Origin: Acidobacteriota bacterium
Lineage (GTDB): Bacteria; Acidobacteriota; Terriglobia; Terriglobales; Acidobacteriaceae
Assembly (NCBI GenBank): GCA_018268775.1
Contig: JAFDVV010000019.1
Location: 220,483 to 268,652, forward strand
Length of the DNA stretch: 48,170 nt
Reading direction: 5' to 3'
This document shows, piece after piece, positions 24,042 to 32,255 of the stretch. How positions within the stretch are numbered: position 1 is the first letter of the stretch; the number at the start of each line of letters is the position of its first letter. The notes below the pieces were generated by a model that saw nothing but the letters and a program-made list of their open reading frames with translations, made no database searches and was not told the origin of the DNA. Position numbers and translations under genes: made by a program.

Positions 24042-25355
24042 TCAGAACGTCTGTGGGATGGTGTGGTTCTCGTACGCGGGCAGCAGCATGTCTTGTGTGA
24101 AGTAGACCTTCACCCGATGGCCTTCGCGAATCGTGATCGTCGGCGGTATCTGAAGAAAGCGATCAAGAATAGAAGTAGCCGACTGCGAAACGCTGCCGGA
24201 GGCCCCGGTCGCAAATGCCTGCGACCCGCTGGTAGAAATCGTACCCCCACCTTGCGTAATCTCGCCCGCGCCAGCAATCACGCCCAGCGCAATCGAGGTC
24301 CCGAATATCTCAAAATAGTGGTTGTTCACCTTGTCCTTCAGCCCTTCGGCCCCCGACTGGTTCAGTCCATGAAGCTGGTCAAGATCGACCGAATAGCCGT
24401 CCGGCATAATCATGCGGTGAAAGACCACAGCCATCCTCCGCTGCTGTCCGAAACCTGATCCACCGATCTTTCTCGCTTCGCCAAGTACGATCGTTCCTTC
24501 CGGAATAAGCACATGCTGGCGGTCGTGCGAGTAAACGGGATTCGAGACCATCACCTTCACCGGGCCGGGCGCGTCGCCATCGAGACGATTCACAAGAATG
24601 GTGTCAAGAACCGTACCTTCGTAGAGGACATACGGCTGCCCGGTTGCCGAGTCGATATTGATTTCAGCCTTTTGTTGGGCGGGCGTATGCCCGGATGTGT
24701 TGGATGGTGGATTGCCAGCGGCGTGCGGCTTAACCAGGCTAGTGCCGCTTGGGTCTGGTGGCGCTGTCGGCCCGGCATTTTCTTTTTGAGTGATTTGCGC
24801 TGTGCTATTCGCGCCCCGAGCGAAGACCAGATTCGACGCGAAACGCGATGCGTAGGCCAACTCGCGGTCTTTGGCCGCGAGTTGCTGTTCCTCCTGCTGC
24901 GCGGGCGAGAGTTGCTGCTGGTACGCCGCCTGCTGTTGCGGGCAGGGCTGGCCGGAAGCGCACGCAACCGGCAGGCCCGTCGGACCGTAAGCGGCGGAAG
25001 CGGCTGGCTGGGATGCTGTTAAACCCGTAGGCGCGGTTGCAGCGGGCTGTTGCGCGGCGGCTTGGGCCGCGCGCTCCTCGGCAGTGGCCACCTGGCTCTT
25101 GAGGTCGGCAACATTGTTGGCCGTGTTGTCCTGAAGCATCGGCTGCGGTACGCCGTTTCTGTTTCCGGCTTGTTGCTTGGGCGATTTTCTGGCCGTTCCG
25201 CTGAATACCGCCGCCAGAATTACCAGCAGGGCAGCGCCAAAATAGAGCATTGGCTTCAGGTTCTTCTGGAGCACGCCCTTGGGGACGTGCTCATCGCGCC
25301 GCAGCTCCGGTTCGCCCGACACGGGAGTCGCGTTGTTTGCCATTGATTCCGGCAT
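24042..25355 (-). CDS. virB10: VirB10/TrbI-type core channel protein
   Basis: A 437-residue protein spanning both membranes. It has a short cytoplasmic start, a membrane helix (about 36-53), a Pro/Gln/Ala-rich periplasmic region, then the conserved C-terminal beta domain (VLYEGTVLDTILVNRLDGDAPGPVKVMVSNPVYSHDRQHVLIPEGTIVLGEA and later VYFTQDMLLP). The start has GAGGAGG six to seven bases upstream. A long in-frame extension over virB9 is an overlap artefact. The gene lies 11 bp after virB9. Confidence 0.94.
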   Translation of the reverse strand: MPESMANNATPVSGEPELRRDEHVPKGVLQKNLKPMLYFGAALLVILAAVFSGTARKSPKQQAGNRNGVPQPMLQDNTANNVADLKSQVATAEERAAQAAAQQPAATAPTGLTASQPAASAAYGPTGLPVACASGQPCPQQQAAYQQQLSPAQQEEQQLAAKDRELAYASRFASNLVFARGANSTAQITQKENAGPTAPPDPSGTSLVKPHAAGNPPSNTSGHTPAQQKAEINIDSATGQPYVLYEGTVLDTILVNRLDGDAPGPVKVMVSNPVYSHDRQHVLIPEGTIVLGEARKIGGSGFGQQRRMAVVFHRMIMPDGYSVDLDQLHGLNQSGAEGLKDKVNNHYFEIFGTSIALGVIAGAGEITQGGGTISTSGSQAFATGASGSVSQSATSILDRFLQIPPTITIREGHRVKVYFTQDMLLPAYENHTIPQTF

Positions 25356-25366
25356 CGGTGGCCTCC

Positions 25367-26131
25367 TCACCCCTTGCGGGAAAATTCCATCCGCTTCTTG
25401 CCCAATTCGACATAACCGGAGTCCATTACCTTCGGAATTATGTAGGTGCCGTTCGTGAGCTGATACGTGACCAGGTTCGGCTTTCCGTCGCGCATTTCGT
25501 AGACCGAGAACTTCTCCGGAGCAGCCGTTTTGATGTATGTGAATTTGGCATCGTGGTAGATTGCCTCGATGTCGAACGGTGGATCGTTGGCCTTGAACTT
25601 GTAGTCGAACTTCAATTGCAACGGATACGCGCTTTTGTACTCGTCCACTGCCTGTGTAATGTGGGCCTCCACCGCCGCAAGCTGCCGCTTCGACTGCTCC
25701 AGTTGCGCGACGGGAACGAATTGTGCCGGGCCGCTGGAGGCAACGATTGAGGAGCGGTCTGCTGGAACAACGATGACCTTTAGGTCTGGAGCCTGATCTG
25801 TTTGCGAAACGTCCTGCAAGGTAAAGGAGTAGATGTTGCCCTTGTCGGTAATAAGGTTCAGGTTCGATGAAATCCCAGCTTTGGCCGGATGCACGAAGCA
25901 AAAATTATTGACAATATCGACGACCCAGAAATCTTTGTCGCCAGTCGCCGCTTCCATGATTTTTTCTGTTGTCGGCAATTCGATCAGCGTCGTGTACTTG
26001 AGCTTCGCGTGAATCGGAACAATGTCTTGCGAGTGATACTGCACGGTGCGGGCAGAGGCGTCCTGCGCAACCGCGGCTATGGATGGAACGGTCATGGCCA
26101 ACACGGCGAGCGAAATTAGCTTGCGTTTCAT
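25367..26131 (-). CDS. virB9: VirB9/TrbG-type outer-membrane core protein
   Basis: A 254-residue exported protein with signal peptide about 1-23 (SIAAVAQ). It has the VirB9/CagX pattern: an N-terminal beta domain (KLKYTTLIELPTTEKIMEAATGDKDFWVV, HPAKAGISSNLNLITDKGNIYSFTL) and a C-terminal domain (DAKFTYIKTAAPEKFSVYEMRDGKPNLVTYQLTNGTYIIPKVMDSGYVELG) that enters the outer-membrane ring with VirB10 and VirB7. The start overlaps virB4's stop by four bases. Confidence 0.94.
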   Translation of the reverse strand: MKRKLISLAVLAMTVPSIAAVAQDASARTVQYHSQDIVPIHAKLKYTTLIELPTTEKIMEAATGDKDFWVVDIVNNFCFVHPAKAGISSNLNLITDKGNIYSFTLQDVSQTDQAPDLKVIVVPADRSSIVASSGPAQFVPVAQLEQSKRQLAAVEAHITQAVDEYKSAYPLQLKFDYKFKANDPPFDIEAIYHDAKFTYIKTAAPEKFSVYEMRDGKPNLVTYQLTNGTYIIPKVMDSGYVELGKKRMEFSRKG

Positions 26132-28632
26132 GCGGCAACTCCTTTCGAGCGGGGATGGATCGTGTTGTATGGAACTGAACTGTGCTGCGCCCCCTCAGCC
26201 AGGCGGCGCAACCCTTCGGCGAAGCCGAATTCGGCAAAGTATTTCCACTTCTTCAGGTTGTCGGGCGCATTGTTGGTCGCAATCCAGTAAGAAACGGGAT
26301 CGACGTTCAGCCGCACTTTCTTGGAGCTTTGCGCCTTGCGGACCAGCATCTGTCCCGGCGGGATGAGTCCGGCAATCAAGTCCAGCTCCGTATCGTTCAG
26401 GTGGAACGCCTCGGCATACACCGCGCGGTCCATCTCCGGATTCGCCAGGAATATCTTCGTCGGGCAGCATTCGGCTACGACAGGCAGCAGTCCCGATTCC
26501 TGCAACTCTTTGAGCGACTGCGTAGCCAGGACCATCACGGCACGATGCTTGCGCCAGGTTTTCTGCGCCTGAACTACGTAATTCCGGATGGTTTCGTTGC
26601 GGAAGAAGAGCCACGCCTCATCCAGCAGAAACATCTTGAAACTTGAAAGCTTGTTCGGGTCGGCGATCTCATTGCCCGCCCGATGCAGCACATAGAACAA
26701 GAGCGGTTCCAGCACCTCCGGGGCGTCTCCCCATCCTCGGAAGTTGAAGGTCTGGAACTCGGCGAAGGAGAGCGTGTCTTCCGCGTTGTCGAAGAGAAAT
26801 CCGTACTGGCCCGTGCGGGTCCAGCGGTGCAGGCGGTCTTTCGTTTCGCCGATGATGCCGGCCAGGTTCGACACCGTGCGCTGGCCGGGTTCCAGGATGT
26901 AAATTCGCTCAATGGCATTCCAGAGCCGCTGCTCCTCCCGGAAATCCATCCGATAGCGCTGGTCGCGCCCTTCGATAAGAACGCGGAAAAAGCTGAAGAG
27001 AAATTGCAGGTTCTCCGATGTCGGCGGAAGCGAGAACGGATTGATCGTGAAGTCGCGCGATTCGCGCCCGACGTTCAAATAGGTGCCGCCGAAGATGCGC
27101 GTGACCGATTCGTAGCTGCCGCCAATATCGAAGATATAGGTCTGTGGCCGATATTTTTGGACGTTCTGTACCAGGAATACCGACAGGAACGTTTTGCCTG
27201 ACCCCGTCATTCCCAGAATCAGCGTGTGCCCCACCTCTCCGCAATGCAGGCTGAGGTAGTAGGGAGTGTCGTTGTCGGTTTCGAGGACAGCCAGATATTC
27301 CGTGCCGAGATAGGCATTTGTCGTCTCGCCCGGCAGGATGGTGAACAGAAAACTCAGGTCCGCGTAGTTGGTGTTCAGCAAATAAAGCTTGCGCAGATTG
27401 AAGGCGTAATTTCCGGGCACAATCGCGAAGTAGGCGTTGAGCTGGTTGTACATTTCGGCAAACAGGCTGCCGTCCGCGTTCGTGAAAATCCCGGCGAATT
27501 CTCCTACTTGCGACTCAAGCGTCTGGCGGTCTTTGTCATAGAGAACAATCGTCAGCGAGAGTTCGCCCAGTTGTTGCCCGCCGCCCAGCGCGCGCAAGCA
27601 GTCGCCCAGGTTCTCAATATCGGCCTGCTTCGACTCGTCTACCAGCACATTTCGCGGGTCCGTCTTTGATGGGTCATTGCCGATCCGCGATACAAAGCCG
27701 GTCTTCGCGATATTGAAGTGCCGCCGCCGCTTGTTGACTTCCTTGCGCGCCTTATCTGCGGGAAGCGCGGTCCACTCCGTACAGGCCATGAAGTTCGCCG
27801 GGACCTTCAGCAGCGCATCGAGCACCAGCGGCCGGGTCTCGCCGATCGCTTCCTTCATCGTTAGGACGCGAACGAAATGCTCTCCAACGCGGAGATGATC
27901 GCGCTCCGCTTCAACGTCGGAGTTGACAATCTGGCTGTCGAGAAACTGCGAATGCTGCGGCTTACCGGCGATCCGCCAGCCGTCGTAATTGAGCAGACGG
28001 CGAAAGAAACGGAACTGGCCCTCCTGATCGAGCACCGCCATCGGAGTCAGGTCGATGAGCTGTTTCGTGAATGCCTGCACCCGCTGTTCCAGACGCGCAA
28101 GATCGCGCTCAATCTGCGACCGCAGCAGCGTCTTCATCCCTTTGCCGCTGAACTGAGCCTTCAGCTCATTCCAGCCTCCCGCCGGATCGCGGAACACCTC
28201 TGCCAATGCTGCGCCTATGCCGGTCTTGGACCGCGCGCCTCTGATAAGAATGCAGTAATAGATTTCGATCTCGAAGAGTCTGTCCGCCTTCTCTTCAAAG
28301 AACTGCTGCCGCCGATCTTGCCCGGTCTGCACAATCGGGTCGTCGTACCTGGCAAACGGAATATGCGGATAGTTGGTCTTGAAGAGGTACTGGTAAACAT
28401 GGAAGCCGGGGCCGAACAGCTTCAGCGCCGGTTCAAGCCGCTTCACGGCGTACTCCTGTTGCGCATGATCGAGGCTCTCGTAATCGACGCCCGTGACGCG
28501 CAGCACCATACCGAGATCGCCGCTCTTGGTCAGGAAGGCAGTCTCATTCCAAAAACCGTACAGGTTGATGTGGTCGCATAGCGCGGCCGCTTCCTTCCAC
28601 GGCTTAATGACCTTGTCGAGGCGCAGCATCAA
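26128..28632 (-). CDS. virB4: VirB4/TrbE-type secretion ATPase
   Basis: An 834-residue ATPase that powers pilus assembly and substrate transfer. The N-terminal VirB4 domain (about 1-430) is followed by the RecA-like domain with Walker A GMTGSGKT (474-481), Walker B-like FKMFLLDEAWLFFRN, and VVMVLATQSLKEL. Length and motif order fit a single unfused TrbE/VirB4. It overlaps virB3 by four bases (ATGA) and virB9 likewise. Confidence 0.96.
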   Translation of the reverse strand: MMLRLDKVIKPWKEAAALCDHINLYGFWNETAFLTKSGDLGMVLRVTGVDYESLDHAQQEYAVKRLEPALKLFGPGFHVYQYLFKTNYPHIPFARYDDPIVQTGQDRRQQFFEEKADRLFEIEIYYCILIRGARSKTGIGAALAEVFRDPAGGWNELKAQFSGKGMKTLLRSQIERDLARLEQRVQAFTKQLIDLTPMAVLDQEGQFRFFRRLLNYDGWRIAGKPQHSQFLDSQIVNSDVEAERDHLRVGEHFVRVLTMKEAIGETRPLVLDALLKVPANFMACTEWTALPADKARKEVNKRRRHFNIAKTGFVSRIGNDPSKTDPRNVLVDESKQADIENLGDCLRALGGGQQLGELSLTIVLYDKDRQTLESQVGEFAGIFTNADGSLFAEMYNQLNAYFAIVPGNYAFNLRKLYLLNTNYADLSFLFTILPGETTNAYLGTEYLAVLETDNDTPYYLSLHCGEVGHTLILGMTGSGKTFLSVFLVQNVQKYRPQTYIFDIGGSYESVTRIFGGTYLNVGRESRDFTINPFSLPPTSENLQFLFSFFRVLIEGRDQRYRMDFREEQRLWNAIERIYILEPGQRTVSNLAGIIGETKDRLHRWTRTGQYGFLFDNAEDTLSFAEFQTFNFRGWGDAPEVLEPLLFYVLHRAGNEIADPNKLSSFKMFLLDEAWLFFRNETIRNYVVQAQKTWRKHRAVMVLATQSLKELQESGLLPVVAECCPTKIFLANPEMDRAVYAEAFHLNDTELDLIAGLIPPGQMLVRKAQSSKKVRLNVDPVSYWIATNNAPDNLKKWKYFAEFGFAEGLRRLAEGAQHSSVPYNTIHPRSKGVAA

Positions 28633-28928
28633 ACCACCTCCACGCGCGGAATACTTTGCTTGGCAGCGTCGTACCGGGGCTTATACCGCTCAGCCTTGGC
28701 GAGAATGCGCAGAAATGCTGGATCGCTCGCCGTCACCCAACGGCCGAAGGCATAGCCGCCCAGAAACACGGCCACGCCAGCCAGCAGGCTGTTGAACAGG
28801 TTGAACGCGCCCACCGCCCCGACGCCTACGAAGTAGAACAGCGTCCGCTCCACGCCCAGATACGTGAGGGGTTTGTGCAGGCTCTTGTAAACGCGGTTCC
28901 TTCGCCGATTTGTGGTGTGTGTCTGCAT
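28629..28928 (-). CDS. virB3: VirB3/TrbD-type small inner-membrane secretion protein
   Basis: A 99-residue protein with basic start (NRRRNRVYKSLHKPLTYLGVERTLFYF), two adjacent hydrophobic helices (VGVGAVGAFNLFNSLLAGVAVFLGGYAFG) and a short cytoplasmic tail. Together these are typical of VirB3/TrbD. The ATG at 28928 has GAGAGG upstream. A longer frame runs back through virB2 and is not used. Confidence 0.88.
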   Translation of the reverse strand: MQTHTTNRRRNRVYKSLHKPLTYLGVERTLFYFVGVGAVGAFNLFNSLLAGVAVFLGGYAFGRWVTASDPAFLRILAKAERYKPRYDAAKQSIPRVEVV

Positions 28929-28981
28929 CGAATGCCTCTCACACTTGAAGAATTTGGATCGTGCCGTTGCGGGTTGGGAGA

Positions 28982-29320
28982 TCAGATTCCCCATAGCCAG
29001 CTCAGAACGTTCACCGCCAGCACGGCAATACCGGTCCCGGCGGCCACACCGGCCAGGGCCTTCTTCGATCCCGGCTCTCCATGAGCGAACTGATAGCCGC
29101 CGATCACAATGGCGATCAGGCTTGCCACTTTGGCGACTGTGCCGGTGAAGAGGTTCTGGAGCGCGGTGAATCCCGTATCGAAGGGCGAGCCGCTTTGCGC
29201 GAGCGCCGCTACCGGGAAAAGCAGCAATAGAGAAAGGAAAATCGCGGGCAGCGGGAACAGCCGCAGAACCTTTGCGCGGGTGATTCCACGCCGCAGAGAA
29301 GTCTGGATGAGAGTGAACAT
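28982..29320 (-). CDS. virB2: VirB2/TrbC-type pilin
   Basis: A 112-residue pilin precursor. It has a long signal peptide with cleavage near 41 (FPVAALAQ), a loop, then two hydrophobic helices (about 62-78 and 86-108) flanking a short polar turn (GEPGSKKA), as in VirB2/TrbC. GGAGG lies five bases before the ATG. It is the first gene of the secretion operon and has its own promoter. Confidence 0.9.
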   Translation of the reverse strand: MFTLIQTSLRRGITRAKVLRLFPLPAIFLSLLLLFPVAALAQSGSPFDTGFTALQNLFTGTVAKVASLIAIVIGGYQFAHGEPGSKKALAGVAAGTGIAVLAVNVLSWLWGI

Positions 29321-29360
29321 TGGCACCTCCGACGGCCAGAATCTTGCCGTCATGTGCCAA

Positions 29361-29390
29361 AAGTTAGCCCCGCTTTTCCCATCCGTCCAA
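29361..29390 (-). promoter_or_regulatory. Probable virB2 operon promoter
   Basis: On the minus strand TTGGAC (29385-29390) and TAACTT (29361-29366) are 18 bp apart, pointing at virB2, with an expected start near 29354. An 18-bp palindrome lies just upstream, at about -53. Confidence 0.55.
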
Positions 29391-29398
29391 GACTTCTT

Positions 29399-29416
29399 GT
29401 CTATGGCGCCATAGAC
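29399..29416. promoter_or_regulatory. 18-bp palindrome upstream of the virB2 promoter, candidate LysR site
   Basis: A perfect palindrome, gtctatggc / gccatagac. Each half is the word CCATAGAC, which also occurs as direct repeats upstream of the lysR gene. Centred at about -53 of the likely virB2 start, it is where LysR-type activators usually bind. Confidence 0.65.
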
Positions 29417-29446
29417 CGCATCTATCGCCGACTGCACCAGCCATTC

Positions 29447-30400
29447 TTATGCAAGCAACTTCATCTGAAGATCGTTGATACGCTTTTTGTGAGGCGTGTG
29501 TTTGGCTGGCTTGATGCCATTCATTTTTCTGAAATGCCGGATCAGTACCGGCAACGCAGGATGCTCCGCACAGACGGGATGCACGAAAGCTGTGTCCGTG
29601 GTCCAGTTCACATTTGTTACAGGTCGCGTCGTGAGACTTGGATCGAGCGGGATTTTCTGATTGATCAGCGCAAGTCCGCTGCCACTTTGCACCATCCACT
29701 GAATGTCTGCCGGTGTCGTCGCCAGGCAGGAAACCTCCGGCTCAATTCCAATCTCGGCCAGCATCTCCATTAGTCGGGTGTGCGCTTCGGGATGTGCTTC
29801 AGGACTCCGGAATACCTTCAGCTTCTTTCCAAGTTCTGACGGCTGGATCTCGGTATGCTGCGCCAGCGGGTCATTGGCGCGCATACAGGCGACCAGCGGG
29901 GCAGACGCAATCCGCTCAATCGTCCAATCGCTTCCGCTGACGGGTAAGGGAAGCACCGCCGCATCCAAGCTTTTCTCCTCCATGCGACGAAGAATTTGGG
30001 CCGGATCGCCGCCAGCGAACTGAATCCGGCAGTCAGGAAACAGGCTGGCGTAAGCGTCGCTCAATGACCGCAGAATCTCCTGATGGACAAAGCAGGAGAA
30101 GCCGATTCTCAAGGCAGGAAACTCGCCGCTATGCACGGCGCGCGCCGCCAGGATGATTTCGTTGCGCGTCTTCACTGCCTCTATCGCATACGACACAATC
30201 ATCTGTCCCGCGGCGGTGATGCGCACGCCGTCATGATGACGCACGAATATCTGAATGCCGATTCCGTCTTCAAGATCTTTGATCTGCTTGCTCAACGATG
30301 GTTGCGCCAGAAAGAGCCGCTCGGCGGCGCGCGTGAAGTTCGCAGTCTCCGCGATGGCCGCGATGTATCTCAGGTGGCGGAACTCGACAATGTCGAACAT
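29447..30400 (-). CDS. LysR-type transcriptional regulator of the transfer module
   Basis: A 317-residue regulator. The N-terminal winged helix-turn-helix (FRHLRYIAAIAETANFTRAAERLFLAQPSLSKQIKDLED) is a classic LysR domain. The effector domain spans about 95-300 (LRIGFSCFVHQEILRSLSDAYASLFPDCRIQFAGGD...). The C-terminal tail is basic. It lies between the divergent excisionase-like gene and the virB operon, and sites resembling LysR boxes occur on both sides. Control of conjugation and excision is inferred. The ligand is unknown. Confidence 0.9.
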   Translation of the reverse strand: MFDIVEFRHLRYIAAIAETANFTRAAERLFLAQPSLSKQIKDLEDGIGIQIFVRHHDGVRITAAGQMIVSYAIEAVKTRNEIILAARAVHSGEFPALRIGFSCFVHQEILRSLSDAYASLFPDCRIQFAGGDPAQILRRMEEKSLDAAVLPLPVSGSDWTIERIASAPLVACMRANDPLAQHTEIQPSELGKKLKVFRSPEAHPEAHTRLMEMLAEIGIEPEVSCLATTPADIQWMVQSGSGLALINQKIPLDPSLTTRPVTNVNWTTDTAFVHPVCAEHPALPVLIRHFRKMNGIKPAKHTPHKKRINDLQMKLLA

Positions 30401-30546
30401 GCGTTTGAACTCCGGTGAGCGAAATACGTGCTCAGGAGCGCGGGCACTGCGCCTCTGCGGAAAGTCATTCCAAAACCAGAGTTGATTGAGAAAAACGTGC
30501 TGTCAATCGGGTACTTTTAGGTTCCCCAGCCTGCGACAGGTCGATT

Positions 30547-30571
30547 CTGCAATAGACAGAAGCTATTGCAG
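30547..30571. promoter_or_regulatory. LysR-type recognition site (ATAG-N7-CTAT inside a 9-bp inverted repeat)
   Basis: Arms ctgcaatag and ctattgcag are separated by seven bases, giving the form ATAG-N7-CTAT seen in many LysR-type sites. It is in the 294-bp gap between lysR and the excisionase-like gene, upstream of a TTGACA (minus, 30501-30506) that may be the lysR -35 box. Confidence 0.6.
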
Positions 30572-30600
30572 CCCATCAAAGAGCTACTTTTTAAGGTCGG

Positions 30601-30630
30601 CCATAGACAAAAGGCATGGCTCCATAGACA
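30601..30630. repeat. Two direct repeats of ccatagaca in the lysR/xis gap
   Basis: ccatagaca occurs at 30601 and 30622, 21 bp apart (two helical turns), and caatagaca at 30550, 51 bp before the first. The same word builds the palindrome before virB2. They are likely binding sites for one regulator. Confidence 0.6.
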
Positions 30631-30694
30631 GGAAGTATTGGACGGAGAGCAATGAGCAGTTCACGCTTTCTGTATTACGACTGTGAGGTCCTGT

Positions 30695-30919
30695 ATGGAG
30701 AAGAAAGCCGTTGGGTCGGTCAGGTCACAAGCGAGTCGTCCCATCCATATTGAGCCCCTATATGACAGCCACGAAGTGGCGGCTCAATACCGCGTTTCGG
30801 AGAAGAGTCTTCATCGTTGGGCGCGCAATGGAATCATTCCCGCCGTGAAATGTGGCCGGCTGTGGCGGTTTCGGAAATCCGCTATTGATAAATGGATCAA
30901 TTCGCGGGCTGCGAGTTAG
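30695..30919 (+). CDS. xis: Excisionase-like helix-turn-helix protein
   Basis: A 74-residue protein. LYDSHEVAAQYRVSEKSLHRWARNGIIPAVKCGRLWRFRKSAIDKWI is the MerR-like HTH_17/excisionase fold used by recombination directionality factors. The ATG at 30695 has GAGG seven bases upstream; a GTG four codons earlier is possible. It lies 86 bp before the integrase on the same strand. It could instead act as a regulator of the integrase. Confidence 0.75.
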   Translation: MEKKAVGSVRSQASRPIHIEPLYDSHEVAAQYRVSEKSLHRWARNGIIPAVKCGRLWRFRKSAIDKWINSRAAS

Positions 30920-31005
30920 GAAGCTCCGAAAAACGAATGGCGATGCGGGTGGGGATGAGCTACGCTTGAAACGAGCCACCCGTTTCCGCTGATAGGAGAG
31001 TATCC

Positions 31006-32163
31006 ATGAAGCGGATTCGTTTTCAGCAAGGTTCATTGTGGCTCTACGAACGAGCAGGCGGGGATCGCGCCTGGGAGTATCGCTGGTATGAAACCCAGAT
31101 TGACGGCACTCGCAGGCGGCGCAGCACTTTTATCGGAACGGTTCGGGAATTTCCGACAGAAGCGTCTGCACAGAAAGCCGTGGCCGCTCTTAGGGCAAAC
31201 ATCAACGCGGAAACCCCACGCACGCAAATTGACGCGATCAGTTTCAGCACGCTGGCGCAGCACTATCGCGAAAAGGAAATGTGCGAGGGAGCAGGCAAGA
31301 CATTCGCCACGATTCGGACGAATGAAGGCTATCTGGAACGCTGGATTCTTCCACGCTGGTCTTCCTACCGATTGAAGGACGTGAAAGCGGTCATTGTCGA
31401 AGAGTGGCTGCGATCTCTTCCGCTGGCGAACGGCAGTAGAGCAAAAATACGCAATCTCATGCACGCAATCTTCAATCACGCTGTCCGCTGGGAGTGGCAC
31501 GACAGAAACCCGATTACGCAGGTGCGCCAGAGCGCCAAGCGGCAGAGGGTTCCTATCGTGTTGAAAATCGAGCAGCTCAAGTCGCTGGTTGAACAGCTCA
31601 CGGAGCCGGCGAAGACCGCCGTGCTTCTCGATATCCTTACGGGTCTCCGTGTGAGCGAACTCCTGGCACTGAAATGGTCCGACGTGGATTTCGAGAACCT
31701 GGAACTGCACGTCACCCGTTCCATTTCGCTCCAACGCGTCGGTCCCTGCAAGACAGAGGCATCGCAGAAACCCGTACCGCTCGATCCTGAGCTGGCGGAG
31801 GTTTTGCTGATGTGGCGAAGACAGTCCGCGTATCCGATGGATAGCGATTGGGTCTTTGCCAGCCCGGCGAGCAAAGGGAAGCTCCCGTACTGGTCCTCGT
31901 CTATCTTTCGCGTGTACCTCCGGCCGGCCCTCAAAGCTGCCGGAATCACGGGCAAGGTGGGCTGGCACACCTTCCGGCATTCCTACGCGACGATTCTCAA
32001 GTCGCAGGGGGAAGACGTGAAGACGGTGCAGGAGCTATTGCGTCATGCCAACAGCAGCATCACCCTCAACCTCTACGCGCAGGCAGTGACGGATACGAAG
32101 CGTACTGCGCAGAGCAAGATTGCAAGGCTGGTTTTTGATTCAGGCAAGCCTTCAAATTCGTAG
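31006..32163 (+). CDS. int: Tyrosine recombinase, ICE integrase
   Basis: A 385-residue integrase. It has an N-terminal arm-binding-like region (WEYRWYETQIDGTRRRRSTFIG), a core-binding domain (about 80-170) and a catalytic domain with all six active-site residues visible: R215 (TGLRVSEL), K249 (CKTEAS), H321 and R324 (WHTFRHSYAT), H347 (LLRHANS) and the nucleophile Y357 (LNLYAQA). The catalytic set is complete, so it should be active. It points toward the tRNA-Glu gene, whose 3' end is about 70 bp away. Confidence 0.96.
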   Translation: MKRIRFQQGSLWLYERAGGDRAWEYRWYETQIDGTRRRRSTFIGTVREFPTEASAQKAVAALRANINAETPRTQIDAISFSTLAQHYREKEMCEGAGKTFATIRTNEGYLERWILPRWSSYRLKDVKAVIVEEWLRSLPLANGSRAKIRNLMHAIFNHAVRWEWHDRNPITQVRQSAKRQRVPIVLKIEQLKSLVEQLTEPAKTAVLLDILTGLRVSELLALKWSDVDFENLELHVTRSISLQRVGPCKTEASQKPVPLDPELAEVLLMWRRQSAYPMDSDWVFASPASKGKLPYWSSSIFRVYLRPALKAAGITGKVGWHTFRHSYATILKSQGEDVKTVQELLRHANSSITLNLYAQAVTDTKRTAQSKIARLVFDSGKPSNS

Positions 32164-32171
32164 GTTTTGCT

Positions 32172-32191
32172 TATTGGACGGTATCGGACGG
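32172..32191. repeat. Tandem 10-bp repeats beside att, candidate integrase arm sites
   Basis: tattggacgg is followed directly by tatcggacgg (one mismatch). A third copy, tattggacgg, lies at 30636-30645 upstream of the excisionase-like gene. Repeats one helical turn apart near att are typical of arm-type sites for tyrosine integrases. Confidence 0.6.
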
Positions 32192-32231
32192 TGACAATTG
32201 GAAGGAATTTCCGCTAAGTCTTTTGTTTTGT

Positions 32232-32255
32232 TGGCGTCCCCGACGGGATTTGAAC
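32232..32255. other. Presumed attachment site at the tRNA-Glu 3' end
   Basis: The 3' part of tRNA-Glu (T-arm, acceptor, encoded CCA) faces the integrase and is intact. ICE integration normally recreates the tRNA and leaves a copy of its 3' end at the far end of the element. That copy is not seen in this window. Confidence 0.6.

Noticed and set aside
25356..25901. N-terminal extension of virB10 over virB9
   Set aside because: This is the virB9 coding sequence in another frame; AGGAGG precedes the start at 25355.
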